A stretch of 44,386 nt of DNA from Flavobacteriaceae bacterium (GTDB taxonomy: Bacteria > Bacteroidota > Bacteroidia > Flavobacteriales > Flavobacteriaceae). The stretch lies in contig JAKITD010000015.1 of assembly GCA_021648265.1 (NCBI GenBank), positions 1-44,386 on the forward strand. Direction: 5' to 3'. Position 1 is the stretch's first letter. The number at the start of each line of letters is the position of its first letter. The notes below the pieces were generated by a model, which saw nothing but the letters and a program-made list of their open reading frames with translations, was not told the DNA's origin and ran no database searches. Shown here piece by piece: positions 26,567 to 35,700 of the stretch. Made by a program: the position numbers and the translations under genes.

Positions 26567-26619
26567 TCCTAAAAAGAAAGGTATTTTTGAAAGCAACGAC
26601 AAAGTAAAAAAACAAAAAA

Positions 26620-27306
26620 ATGGAGCCAAAAAAATTATATTTATTACTTGCACTTATTTTTGCTGCTGCTTTTGGTGGAACTTATTTCTTATTAAAAAAA
26701 GAAAGCCCCGAAATTGTAAAAAACAATGTGTCAATAAATTTACCTATACAAGTTGAGACTCAAAATAGGCTTAAAAAAGCTTATTTTGCAAGTGGTTGTT
26801 TTTGGTGTGTAGAAGCAATTTACGAAAGTGTAAAAGGTGTAAAGGAATCAATTTCAGGTTATAGCGGAGGACATACAAAAAACCCAACATACGACGAAAG
26901 CAACACTGGAAAAACAGGACATGCCGAAGCTGTTGAAATAATCTATGACCCAACAATAATTAATTTCAAACAATTAGTTACTATTTATTTTGGTTCGCAG
27001 AATGTTATCCAAGTAAATGGACAAGGAAACGATAGAGGGTCACAATACCGTTCTATCATTTTCTATCAAAATGAGGAAGAAAAAAAGATAATCGAAACTA
27101 AAATCGGACAATTAAACAAACAATTAAAAGGTAAGAAAGTCGCAGCAGAAGTGGTGCCTTTTCAAAAATTTTGGATCGCTGAAGAATACCATCAAAACTA
27201 TGAAAAATTACATCCTAACAATTCTTATATTCAAAATGTATCCATCCCAAGATTAAAAAAATTTCAGAAAAAATTTCCTGAATTATTAAGAGAAGATAAA
27301 CATTAA
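26620..27306 (+). CDS. msrA: Peptide-methionine (S)-S-oxide reductase MsrA, membrane-anchored or exported
   Basis: A 228-aa MsrA repairing methionine-S-sulfoxide in proteins. The active site is GCFWC (about 60-64) in ASGCFWCVEAIYESVKGV. Further conserved blocks are SGYSGGHTKNPTY, GHAEAVEIIYDP, GSQYRSIIFYQN and AEEYHQNYEKLHP. An N-terminal hydrophobic helix (about 6-24) without a clear cleavage site precedes the domain. The enzyme is therefore probably anchored in the inner membrane facing the periplasm, protecting envelope proteins. No MsrB gene is adjacent. Preceded by a strong terminator, so it has its own promoter. Confidence 0.95.
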   Translation: MEPKKLYLLLALIFAAAFGGTYFLLKKESPEIVKNNVSINLPIQVETQNRLKKAYFASGCFWCVEAIYESVKGVKESISGYSGGHTKNPTYDESNTGKTGHAEAVEIIYDPTIINFKQLVTIYFGSQNVIQVNGQGNDRGSQYRSIIFYQNEEEKKIIETKIGQLNKQLKGKKVAAEVVPFQKFWIAEEYHQNYEKLHPNNSYIQNVSIPRLKKFQKKFPELLREDKH

Positions 27307-27411
27307 TCATTAAGTTCAAAAGAAGAAATTAAATTTATTCTAAACCTACTACTTAATAATTTACAACAATAATATATTTGCAAGTACTATAGAAAACAAT
27401 AGAATAGACAG

Positions 27412-27419
27412 TAGTTTTG
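27412..27419 (+). promoter_or_regulatory. Candidate -7 element for the DUF1684 gene
   Basis: TAGTTTTG fits TAnnTTTG and lies 48 nt before the chosen ATG at 27468. The spacing to any -33 TTTG is not ideal. Confidence 0.3.
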
Positions 27420-27467
27420 TATATTTTGACTTTTAAATTTTACCCTATTAAAATCACAATAAATCTT

Positions 27468-28103
27468 ATGAAGAACGTACAAATATTTTTTTCAATACTA
27501 CTATTTACCACATTATCTAACTCTAATTTATTAGCACAACAATATGATAATAATCTAGACAATACAACTGCTTACAAAAAACAAATTGAAGATTTTAGAA
27601 AGCAAAAAGACATAGATTACATGATTCCTGAAAAAACAATGCTTACAAAGGAATTAATGGAAGATTTTAAAGGATTAAAATATTTTCCTATTGATTCTAA
27701 TTATAATTTAATAGGGAAACTAACTCGGCTAGAAAATTTGCCAATAATTAAAATTAAAACTTCTACTGGAAAAGTTTCAGATTATGCGATTTATGGAAAA
27801 ATAACCTTTGAAATTGGTAGTAAATCCTACGAATTAAGTGTTTATCAAAGTGCTAGGTTACCAGAAGAAAAAAGAAAAACGAGTACTCTTTTCCTTCCTT
27901 TTACAGATCAAACTTCTGGCGATGAAACGTATGGCGGAGGAAGGTATTTGGTTTTAGATAACCCCGAAGGAAATTTTTTAACTATCGATTTTAATATGAC
28001 GTACAATCCTTATTGTGTTTATAACCCTAATCATTCTTGTCCAATTCCTCCAATGGAAAATGATTTACCTATTAAAATACTTGCTGGAGAATTGATGTAT
28101 TAA
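27468..28103 (+). CDS. DUF1684 domain secreted protein
   Basis: A 211-aa exported protein from the ATG giving MKNVQIFFSILLF; the earlier TTG at 27417 adds residues ahead of a normal signal peptide and is rejected. The signal ends near LLAQQ. DUF1684 motifs are strong: DFRKQKD at the start of the mature chain, LPFTDQTSGDETYGGGRYL, LTIDFNMTYNPYCVYN and SCPIPPMENDLPI near the C-terminus with conserved Cys. The function of the domain is unknown. It converges on the next gene with only 4 bp between stops. Confidence 0.92.
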   Translation: MKNVQIFFSILLFTTLSNSNLLAQQYDNNLDNTTAYKKQIEDFRKQKDIDYMIPEKTMLTKELMEDFKGLKYFPIDSNYNLIGKLTRLENLPIIKIKTSTGKVSDYAIYGKITFEIGSKSYELSVYQSARLPEEKRKTSTLFLPFTDQTSGDETYGGGRYLVLDNPEGNFLTIDFNMTYNPYCVYNPNHSCPIPPMENDLPIKILAGELMY

Positions 28104-28107
28104 TTTA

Positions 28108-28647
28108 TTATTTTGGTAATAATAAAAGCTGTGCAAATTGAATTTGTAAGTGTTCATCTAATTCTGGAAACACCTTTAATAATCCAAAATCTGAAGCTAA
28201 AATTTCTCCTGTTGCACTAAACATACAAGAGTATGTAGCTTCTTGGAACATATGCTGTATAGTTGCATTAAGAGTTAAATTTATATTTTTATCTTGATAT
28301 TCTACATTTACTAACCATTTAAAATTTATAGGTGGATGTTCCCCTTGCATAAAATCAGTATCTGGAATTGATCCTGTAAATTTTAATAGTATTGGTTCGT
28401 TTGAATTTTTAATTTTTGAATTTATTTCATCATTATTAGAAAGTAACGATTTCATATCTATAGACCCAGATATGGTCTTATTTCGGTAGTCTAAAAATAA
28501 TGACATTTTATGACTTTCAGCCTTAACATTTTTATTGTCAAGCTCCGACATTATTATCATATGTCCCTTCTTGGTTGTATAAATATTTTGAGCATTAATA
28601 GTATTACTTAATAGAAAGAAAATAGCTAAAATATAAATTGTCTTCAT
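28108..28647 (-). CDS. Secreted protein of unknown function, weakly YceI-like
   Basis: A 179-aa protein with a Sec signal peptide (KTIYILAIFFLLSNTINA, cleavage before QNIY). The mature part shows strand-rich segments; GSIDMKSLLSNNDEINSKI and ILLKFTGSIP loosely recall YceI-type lipid-binding beta barrels, but the similarity is too weak to assign. One Cys is in the mature chain. It lies 82 bp after the P-type ATPase on the same strand and could be the last gene of the metal operon or independent. I see no strong terminator or promoter in the gap. Confidence 0.8.
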   Translation of the reverse strand: MKTIYILAIFFLLSNTINAQNIYTTKKGHMIIMSELDNKNVKAESHKMSLFLDYRNKTISGSIDMKSLLSNNDEINSKIKNSNEPILLKFTGSIPDTDFMQGEHPPINFKWLVNVEYQDKNINLTLNATIQHMFQEATYSCMFSATGEILASDFGLLKVFPELDEHLQIQFAQLLLLPK

Positions 28648-28729
28648 TTTGATTTTTGCTTTAAAGGTGGTTTAAAGTTAATTAAAATAAACTGATAATA
28701 CTCTAAAATTATCTTAAAGCTATACTTAA

Positions 28730-30706
28730 TTATTCCTTATATTTTAAGAGCCTTAAAGCATTTAAAACAACAATTAATGTAGAGCCTTCATGAATAGCAA
28801 CTGCCATACCAATACTTGCCCAACCAATTAAAGTTGATGGAATTAAAACAGCAACAATACCTAAGCTTATCCATAGGTTTTGCTTAATGATACTTTTTGA
28901 CTTTCGGCTCAATCCAATTACAAAAGGGAGATTTCCTATTTTGTCGGACATAAGAGCAACATCCGCTGTTTCGAGAGCAACATCGCTTCCAGCAGCACCC
29001 ATTGCGATACCAACTGTACTATTTGCCATTGCTGGAGCATCATTTACACCATCGCCAACCATTGCTATTTTGCCGTATTTTTCTTTTAATTCTTGAATAG
29101 CTCTTACTTTATCTTCTGGTAATAAATTTCCTTTTGCTTCCGTTAATCCAATTTGTTTAGCAATAGAATCTCCTACATTTTGATGATCTCCAGTAAGCAT
29201 AATCATTTTCTTAATGCCCATTTCTTTTAATCGTTTTAAGGTATTCTTTGCAGATTCTCTTGGCGTATCCATCACGCTTAATAATCCAATAATCTTTTCA
29301 TTTAAAGCAACCAACATTGCAGTATGACCGCTGTTGAGTAAATCTTCCATTTGCGAAGAAATCTCTTTATCTATAGTGATGTTTTCATCAATCATTAATT
29401 TTGCATTTCCTATAAAAACATTTTTGCCTTTGTAAGTTGCTCCTATTCCTTTTCCTTGAATAGCTTTTATATTTAAAGCTTGATTTTTAGTCTCTAATTT
29501 ATATTGTGATTTAATATCTTTCGCGATTGCCTTTGCTAATGGGTGATTACTTAAACTCTCCACATCTAATACCAACCCTAAAAACTCATTTTTATCAAAC
29601 CCATTTAAAGGAATGGCATTTGTGAGTTTTGGTTTTCCTTCGGTAAGTGTTCCTGTTTTATCGAATGCAATAGTGGTAAGACTTCCTAAATCTTCTAAGG
29701 GGCGACCTCCTTTAATTAAAACACCTCCTTTTGCTGCTCTAGAAATACCACTAAGTACAGCACTTGGTGTAGAAATTGCCAAAGCACAAGGACTAGCAGC
29801 AACCAACACACTAATGGCTCTATAGATACTTTCTACGGAAGTTTCGTCTATTACTAGATAAGCAAAACATAAGGAAACAACCAAGATAATGACAACTGGC
29901 ACAAACCATTTTTCAAATTTTTTGGTTAGTAGTTGTGTAGGTGATTTTTGGGTTTCTACTTCGCTTACCATTTTAACCAAGCGAGAAATTGTAGAGTCTT
30001 TACTCAATTTTAGTACTTTAACTTCTAAAGCACTATCTCCGTTGATGGTACCTGTAAAAACAACATTAAGTTTATCAATTTCATTAAATTCTGGTAACTT
30101 AGTTGCATCTGAAATTGCAAATTTATCTACTGGCATACTTTCGCCAGTTATTGAAGCTTGGTTTATACTACTAAATCCTTTAATAATTACACCATCGGCT
30201 GCTATTTTTGTATTGGGTCTTATTAAAATGATGTCGTTGATTTGCAATTCTTCAACCAGAATTTCTTCAACCTTTTCACCATTTTTTACCAAAGCCATTT
30301 TTGGAGACAAATTACCAAGTGCTTCTATAGACTTTTTGGCTTTATTCATCGCATATTTTTCCATTGCGTGACCAATACTAAAAAGAAATAGCAACAAAGC
30401 TCCTTCTTCCCAACTACCAATGTATGCAGCACCTGCTGCTGCAACAATCATTAAAAAATCAATTTCGAATTCGCCCTTTCTAATCTTACCAATGGCTTCA
30501 AGAGTTGTAAAATAACCACCAAAAAAATAAGTCACTACATAGCTATACAATGCCCATTTTTCAGGTAAATCTGTGGCAAATTCTAAAAATATTCCTGTAA
30601 AAAAGAAAATACCGCTTAAAACAGCAAAGTATAGTTCTGTTTTTTCTCCAAAAATCCCACCATGTTCGTGGTTGTGTCCGTCATTTTCAGAATGTTCTTT
30701 GCTCAT
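28730..30706 (-). CDS. Heavy-metal P-type ATPase, P1B-4-like (SPC motif)
   Basis: A 658-aa metal-exporting P1B ATPase. The N-terminus has no heavy-metal-associated domain but is His-rich (HSENDGHNHEHGG). The actuator domain carries TGES, the metal-site helix has SPCAL (near residue 304) in place of CPC, and the phosphorylation site is DKTGTLT (near 348). MLTGDH and VGDGVNDAPAM are standard, and the last helices carry HEGST close to the HEGGT signature. SPC plus HEG(G/S)T is typical of the P1B-4 subgroup, whose members export Co, Fe, Zn or Cd. It is preceded by a fur-family gene 30 bp upstream and belongs to the efflux operon. Confidence 0.95.
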   Translation of the reverse strand: MSKEHSENDGHNHEHGGIFGEKTELYFAVLSGIFFFTGIFLEFATDLPEKWALYSYVVTYFFGGYFTTLEAIGKIRKGEFEIDFLMIVAAAGAAYIGSWEEGALLLFLFSIGHAMEKYAMNKAKKSIEALGNLSPKMALVKNGEKVEEILVEELQINDIILIRPNTKIAADGVIIKGFSSINQASITGESMPVDKFAISDATKLPEFNEIDKLNVVFTGTINGDSALEVKVLKLSKDSTISRLVKMVSEVETQKSPTQLLTKKFEKWFVPVVIILVVSLCFAYLVIDETSVESIYRAISVLVAASPCALAISTPSAVLSGISRAAKGGVLIKGGRPLEDLGSLTTIAFDKTGTLTEGKPKLTNAIPLNGFDKNEFLGLVLDVESLSNHPLAKAIAKDIKSQYKLETKNQALNIKAIQGKGIGATYKGKNVFIGNAKLMIDENITIDKEISSQMEDLLNSGHTAMLVALNEKIIGLLSVMDTPRESAKNTLKRLKEMGIKKMIMLTGDHQNVGDSIAKQIGLTEAKGNLLPEDKVRAIQELKEKYGKIAMVGDGVNDAPAMANSTVGIAMGAAGSDVALETADVALMSDKIGNLPFVIGLSRKSKSIIKQNLWISLGIVAVLIPSTLIGWASIGMAVAIHEGSTLIVVLNALRLLKYKE

Positions 30707-30736
30707 GTTTATTTATTTTTTTGTAAAAATACTTTA

Positions 30737-31153
30737 TTATTCTTGATTGCAATTTTCACATATTCCTTTTACTACTAAATTAATGTTTTCGGCAGTATAT
30801 CCTTTTGGTAAATTTATATGTGGAATCCTATGTTCGGTTAAACAAGTGGTTTCTTTACATTTTGAACAGCGAAAATGTAGGTGCAAATCGGTTTCAATTT
30901 CGCATTCGCAATTTTCTTCACAAAGTGCATATTTTGTCACTCCCGTTCCATCATCAATCTGGTGAACCAAGCCTTTTTCTACAAAGGTTTTTATGGTTCG
31001 GAAAATGGTGGTTCTATCTGCATTATCAAAATAATTTTCCAACTGACTTAAACTTAAGGCTGTTCTTTTATTCAGTAAAAATTGTAAAACCAACAGACGC
31101 ATTGCTGTTGGTTTTATATGATTATTTTGTAATATCTGTTCGAAACCTTCCAT
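30737..31153 (-). CDS. Fur-family metalloregulator (Zur-like)
   Basis: A 138-aa transcription factor. The winged helix spans about 1-80 (IKPTAMRLLVLQFLLNK, then DRTTIFRTIKTFVEKGLV as recognition helix). The dimerisation half has the metal-sensor motif LHLHFRCSKCKET and a second CxxC in GICENCNQ, which together build the structural Cys4 zinc site of Fur/Zur proteins. The identity of the sensed metal cannot be read. Its place between the P-II-like and ATPase genes strongly suggests it controls this efflux operon. Candidate operators are the dyads at 37645-37666 and 37223-37244. Confidence 0.93.
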   Translation of the reverse strand: MEGFEQILQNNHIKPTAMRLLVLQFLLNKRTALSLSQLENYFDNADRTTIFRTIKTFVEKGLVHQIDDGTGVTKYALCEENCECEIETDLHLHFRCSKCKETTCLTEHRIPHINLPKGYTAENINLVVKGICENCNQE

Positions 31154-31165
31154 AAAGGGTAAACT

Positions 31166-31495
31166 TTATTTTTTTAAAGATTTACACGTTTTAATCTTGA
31201 AAGCTTCAATTACATCTGTTACATAGATGATCCCATCTCCAGGATAGTTGGTCGAAGCACTTCTACAAATAATCTGAATTATTTCTTGTTGCTTATCGTT
31301 TTGACAAACAATTTCTAATTTAATTATTTTACTATCTGTAAAGTGATACTTTAACGAAGGTGTTGAATCTTCCCGTTTATAGGAACCTGTTCCTTCACAT
31401 TCTGAAAGTGTTACGCAATCAAATCCTTTTTCTTTTAAAGCTTCGACTACGTTACCTAATCTTTTGGGTTTTATAAATGCTTTAATTTCTTTCAT
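31166..31495 (-). CDS. P-II-like signalling protein of a metal-efflux operon
   Basis: A 109-aa P-II-family protein. The ferredoxin-like core starts MKEIKAFIKPKRLGNVVEAL as in GlnB, and the B-loop region appears as YPGDGIIYVTDV, the expected nucleotide-phosphate-binding site. The T-loop (around GTGSYKREDSTPSLKYHF) is unlike GlnB and lacks the uridylylation context, and no amtB or glutamine-synthetase gene is near. A distinct P-II group associated with RND metal pumps has been described in the literature (PII-NG), and this protein fits it by position and sequence. It may sense nucleotide and gate the pump. It lies 11 bp after the adaptor gene. Confidence 0.85.
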   Translation of the reverse strand: MKEIKAFIKPKRLGNVVEALKEKGFDCVTLSECEGTGSYKREDSTPSLKYHFTDSKIIKLEIVCQNDKQQEIIQIICRSASTNYPGDGIIYVTDVIEAFKIKTCKSLKK

Positions 31496-31506
31496 TGTTT
31501 TGTTTT

Positions 31507-32748
31507 TTAATGTTCATGTTCTTCAAACTCTCCTTTATTTAATTCAGCATTCACATAATATGCTCCTTTTACAACCACTATGGTATCTTTATGATTTTGT
31601 TTTATAAAAACTATTTCAGAATAACCCAAATCAGATTTCCCTCGATTTATTTGTATTCTCTCCAACTCTACATAATCTGCATCTTTATTCTTCTGAATAA
31701 AAATATAGTCTAACCCTTTTTCGGTTACAAAAGCTTCATTTGGTAGTGCATCTACTTTTTTAGCAGCTATAATTATTCTAGCATCTACAAACATTCCTGT
31801 TAATAATCCTTCATGATTCCCAACAATTTTAGCGTGTACTTTTACCGCACGTGTTTGCATATCGAATGCTTTTCCAACTGCAAAAATTTCAGCATGATAA
31901 ATTTTATCAGGTCTCGTGGTTAAAGCAAAAGTGACTTCTTGTCCTAGGGCAACTTGGTTTATATCTTTTTCAAAAACCTTTAAACCAATATGAAGAAACT
32001 CATTATCTATAATTTCAAACATTTCTTGTTCTGGTACCACAAATTTTCCAATATTAATTTCTACATTCTGAATATGACCTGCAATAGGAGCTGTAATCGG
32101 AATGGCAGAAACAATCTGACCTTTTTCTAAAGTAGAAACACTAACACCCATCAACTGCAAAGTTGCTTTTGAAGCGTTTAAATCAGATTTTCCTTGAAAA
32201 TAAGCAGCCTCCGATTGCTGAAAAGATTTAGAGGAAGTAATCCCATCTTTTAACAATTCTTTTTTACGCAAATAATCGTTTTCTAAAAATGAAATATTGC
32301 TTTTAGCTGAAAGGTATTCTTGTTGCATCGTAATAAATACTGGATTGCTCAATCTAGCAATTACCTGCCCCTTTCTTACTTTATCCCCTTCAATTACATG
32401 AACACTTTGCACTCTACCGCCAATTAAAGCACTTACACTCGCCATATTTTGTGGAGGTAATTCTAGCTGCCCGTTTACTTTTAATTTCGCTCCCAAACTC
32501 ACTTGCTCAACAGTACCAATTTCAATATTCATCACCTCTAGTTGTTTAGTTTCCAAAGTGATTTTAGTATTTGCTTCTTCCTCTCCATGTTCATCGCCAA
32601 GCTCATCTGCGTGATCATCATGGTCTTTTTTTGCTTTTTCTTCGTGACCATGTTCATCTGCACTTGCTTTCGTTTCTGTTTTGTTTCCACAACTTCCTAA
32701 AATTAGAATGAAGAGGATTAGGGCACTTAATTTTAATATATTTTTCAT
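31507..32748 (-). CDS. RND efflux periplasmic adaptor lipoprotein (CusB/CzcB-like)
   Basis: A 413-aa membrane-fusion protein linking the inner-membrane pump to the outer-membrane channel. The signal ends in the lipobox LILGSC with Cys at residue 20. The next about 40 residues are very rich in His, Asp and Glu (DEHGHEEKAKKDHDDHADE), a likely metal-binding tail. The fold is then typical: barrel-sandwich halves with GGRVQSVHVIEGDKVRKGQVIARL and PITAPIAGHIQNVEINIGKFV flanking an alpha hairpin, then the beta-barrel and membrane-proximal domains. It lies 36 bp downstream of the RND gene in the same operon. Confidence 0.95.
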   Translation of the reverse strand: MKNILKLSALILFILILGSCGNKTETKASADEHGHEEKAKKDHDDHADELGDEHGEEEANTKITLETKQLEVMNIEIGTVEQVSLGAKLKVNGQLELPPQNMASVSALIGGRVQSVHVIEGDKVRKGQVIARLSNPVFITMQQEYLSAKSNISFLENDYLRKKELLKDGITSSKSFQQSEAAYFQGKSDLNASKATLQLMGVSVSTLEKGQIVSAIPITAPIAGHIQNVEINIGKFVVPEQEMFEIIDNEFLHIGLKVFEKDINQVALGQEVTFALTTRPDKIYHAEIFAVGKAFDMQTRAVKVHAKIVGNHEGLLTGMFVDARIIIAAKKVDALPNEAFVTEKGLDYIFIQKNKDADYVELERIQINRGKSDLGYSEIVFIKQNHKDTIVVVKGAYYVNAELNKGEFEEHEH

Positions 32749-32784
32749 TTTATTCTGGTTTTATAGTATCTTTTTTTGGTTGAC

Positions 32785-35700
32785 TTATTGGTTATATTTT
32801 CCTGTTAAATAGTTAATTTCATTTGCAGTTTGGTTGTACAAATTAAGTCGGTCTAAATATCCATTCTTAATAGCAATTGCTTGTTCCAAAGTAGCAATGT
32901 ATTCTACATAACCAATCTCCCCTTCTTTATATGCTTTGTTTGCCGAAAAGAATAGTTTATCTGAAAGCTGTAAACCTTGTGTTTCATAATAATTTAAAGA
33001 AGCTTGATGTTTTTCAAACTCCTGAATGTTAGATTTTAAAACCGCATTCATATCTAATTTTGTTTGCTCATAATTAAGTTGAGCAATCTCTGAATTTACT
33101 CTGGCAGCTTTCGATTTTCCATCTTGTGACCATAAAAATATAGGAACTTTAACACCGACTTGAAATCCAGAAAAGTTTTTTACACCATCTATTTGCTGAT
33201 TGAAATAACCTGCTGAAATGTCTGGTAAAAATTGAGCTTTTTCTAATTTATGCTCTCTTTCTGAAATGGCTACCTTTTTTTCTTGAATCACTAAAAAAGG
33301 ACTTTCACTTGAAAGACTATCCACCATTACAAACGGAACCTTTGTTAGTTCCACTTCTGAAATAGTTACCTGCTCTTCAATATTTAACAAAAATTGAAGT
33401 TGCTTTTGAAGGTTTCCTACATCTAAACCAGCTTCAGACTTTAATAAACGAACCTCTTCTCGTTTACCTTGAGCTGACATTTTTTCAATCAAATTGGTTT
33501 CTCCGGTTTCAAAGCGTTTACCAGCAATAACAGCAAAGTTTTTAAATTCGTCTTCCAGTTCGCCAATCAATATTAATTTACTTTTTGCATATTGAAGTTG
33601 CCAATAAATAGCTCTTACTCTTCGTTCTAAATTATTTTTATGAAGCTGCATAGTACTTTCACTTAATGCTACTTTCTCCTTTTGTAATTTAGATTGGGTG
33701 CCATAAACCGTAGGAAATTTAAAGTCTTGCGAAATCTCCCATTGATAATCTGTTGCTACGCTATTAATTTGACCTCGAGTATAGGTTACCGAAGTTTTGT
33801 CGAAATCAATAGCAGCACTATTTAAGTTTTTTTGCCTTTCAATTTCAAAATTGGCAGCTTTTAAACTCGGGTTATTTTCAAAAGCGATGGTTAAAGCATC
33901 TTCTACGGTTAATTCTTTTGTATTTAATACGGGTGCTACTTCTTGAGCAAATGAATTCTGACTTCCTGCGAAAGTTAAGAATCCGATAAACACAAGGCTT
34001 GCTAACTTTTTATTCATATTTTTAAGATGTCGTTTTTCTACTCTTTTTTCAAATACATAATATAAAACTGGCACCACTAATAAGGTTAGTAATGTTGAAG
34101 AAATAAGTCCTCCAATTACTACGGTTGCCAATGGTCGTTGTACTTCGGCACCTGCAGATGCAGAAATTGCCATAGGTACAAATCCCATAATCGCAGCAAC
34201 GGCGGTTAATAAGATAGGACGTAAACGTTCTTTGGTTCCTAGTAAGATTCGGTCTTTTAAATTGGAATGTCCTTCTTCTTTTAAACTATTGAATCTACTT
34301 ACTAAAACCAGTCCGTTTAATACAGCAACTCCAAAAAGAACTACAAAACCAACTCCTGCCGATATACTAAAAGGCATTCCTCGAAGCGACAAACTAAAGA
34401 TCCCGCCGATAGCAGCTAAAGGAACCGCCATATAAATCATCGAAGCTTGGGAAATAGAGTTTAATGCAAAATAAAGCAATATAAAAATCAAGAATAATGC
34501 AATCGGTACTACAATAGAAAGGCGTTCTTTTGCTCGTTTTAAATTCTCAAAAGAACCACCATATTCTATAAAATACCCTTCAGGTAATTCTAATTCGGCA
34601 TCTAATCGCTCTTGAACTTCTTCTACCATCGATTCTACATCACGACCTCTTACGTTTACACCAACGGAAACTCTTCTGTAAGTATTATCTCTTGAAATCT
34701 GCATAGGACCAGGTTTATAACTAATTTCAGCTAATTCTTTTAAAGGAATTTGAGCTTTTTCATTAGGAAGATCTACGAATAAATTTTTTAAATCGTCGAT
34801 GCTTTGTCTGTATGTTTCTGAAAATCGAACCACTAAATCGAATCGTTTTTCACCTTCAAAAATAATTCCTGCATTTGCACCAGAAAAAGCAGCACTTACA
34901 TAACTATTCAGTTTATCGATGGTAAGACCGTATTTCGCTAATTTTTCACGTTGATAAATTACGGTAATTTGCGGAAGTCCGTCGGTAGCTTCCGCACGAA
35001 CATCAGCAGCACCATCTATCGTTTGAATAATTGCCGCCATTTCTTCGGATTTTACGGCTAAAACATCAAGATCATTTCCGTAGAGTTTTATCGCAACATC
35101 TTCGCGAACACCTGTTAGTAATTCATTAAAACGAAGTTCAAGAGGTTGAGTGAAAATAAAATTAGCTCCTATAATCACCTTTAATTTATCCTTCATTTTT
35201 TCGATTAATTCTGCTTTTGTTGAAGCTGAAGTCCATTTATCCATATCTTTTTCTAGAATAATAAAACAATCGGCAATATCCATTGGCATTGGATCGGTAG
35301 GAATTTCAGCAACACCAATACGAGATACCATTGTTTTTACCTCGGGAAAATTTTCGTTAATAATATTTTCGACTTGTTTTGAAACTTTAATAGATTCAGA
35401 AAGTGAAGAACCAGGCTTCATAATAATCTGCATTGCCATATCACCTTCATCTAACTTTGGAATAAATTCTCCTCCCATTCTTGAAAATACAAATCCTGCA
35501 ACTACGAATAATAAAACTGCAACTGCAATAACCAAAGTTCTAACTTTTAAAGCTCCATTTATTAAGGGTTTATACGCATTAAAAATAGCACCCATTGTTT
35601 TTTCGCTAATTTTAGTAAGCCAATCTTCAACATTGGTAAACCAGTTTCTTTTTTTCTGAGAAGTAGGCTTCATAAATAAGGTTGCCATTACTGGAACATA

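Noticed and set aside
29889-30371. A 160-codon plus-strand frame inside the P-type ATPase gene
   Set aside because: Fully antisense to a strongly conserved enzyme; Ser/Thr/Leu-rich shadow without any recognisable domain.
35150-35659. A 169-codon plus-strand frame inside the RND gene
   Set aside because: Antisense to a conserved part of the pump; composition of a shadow frame and no start context.
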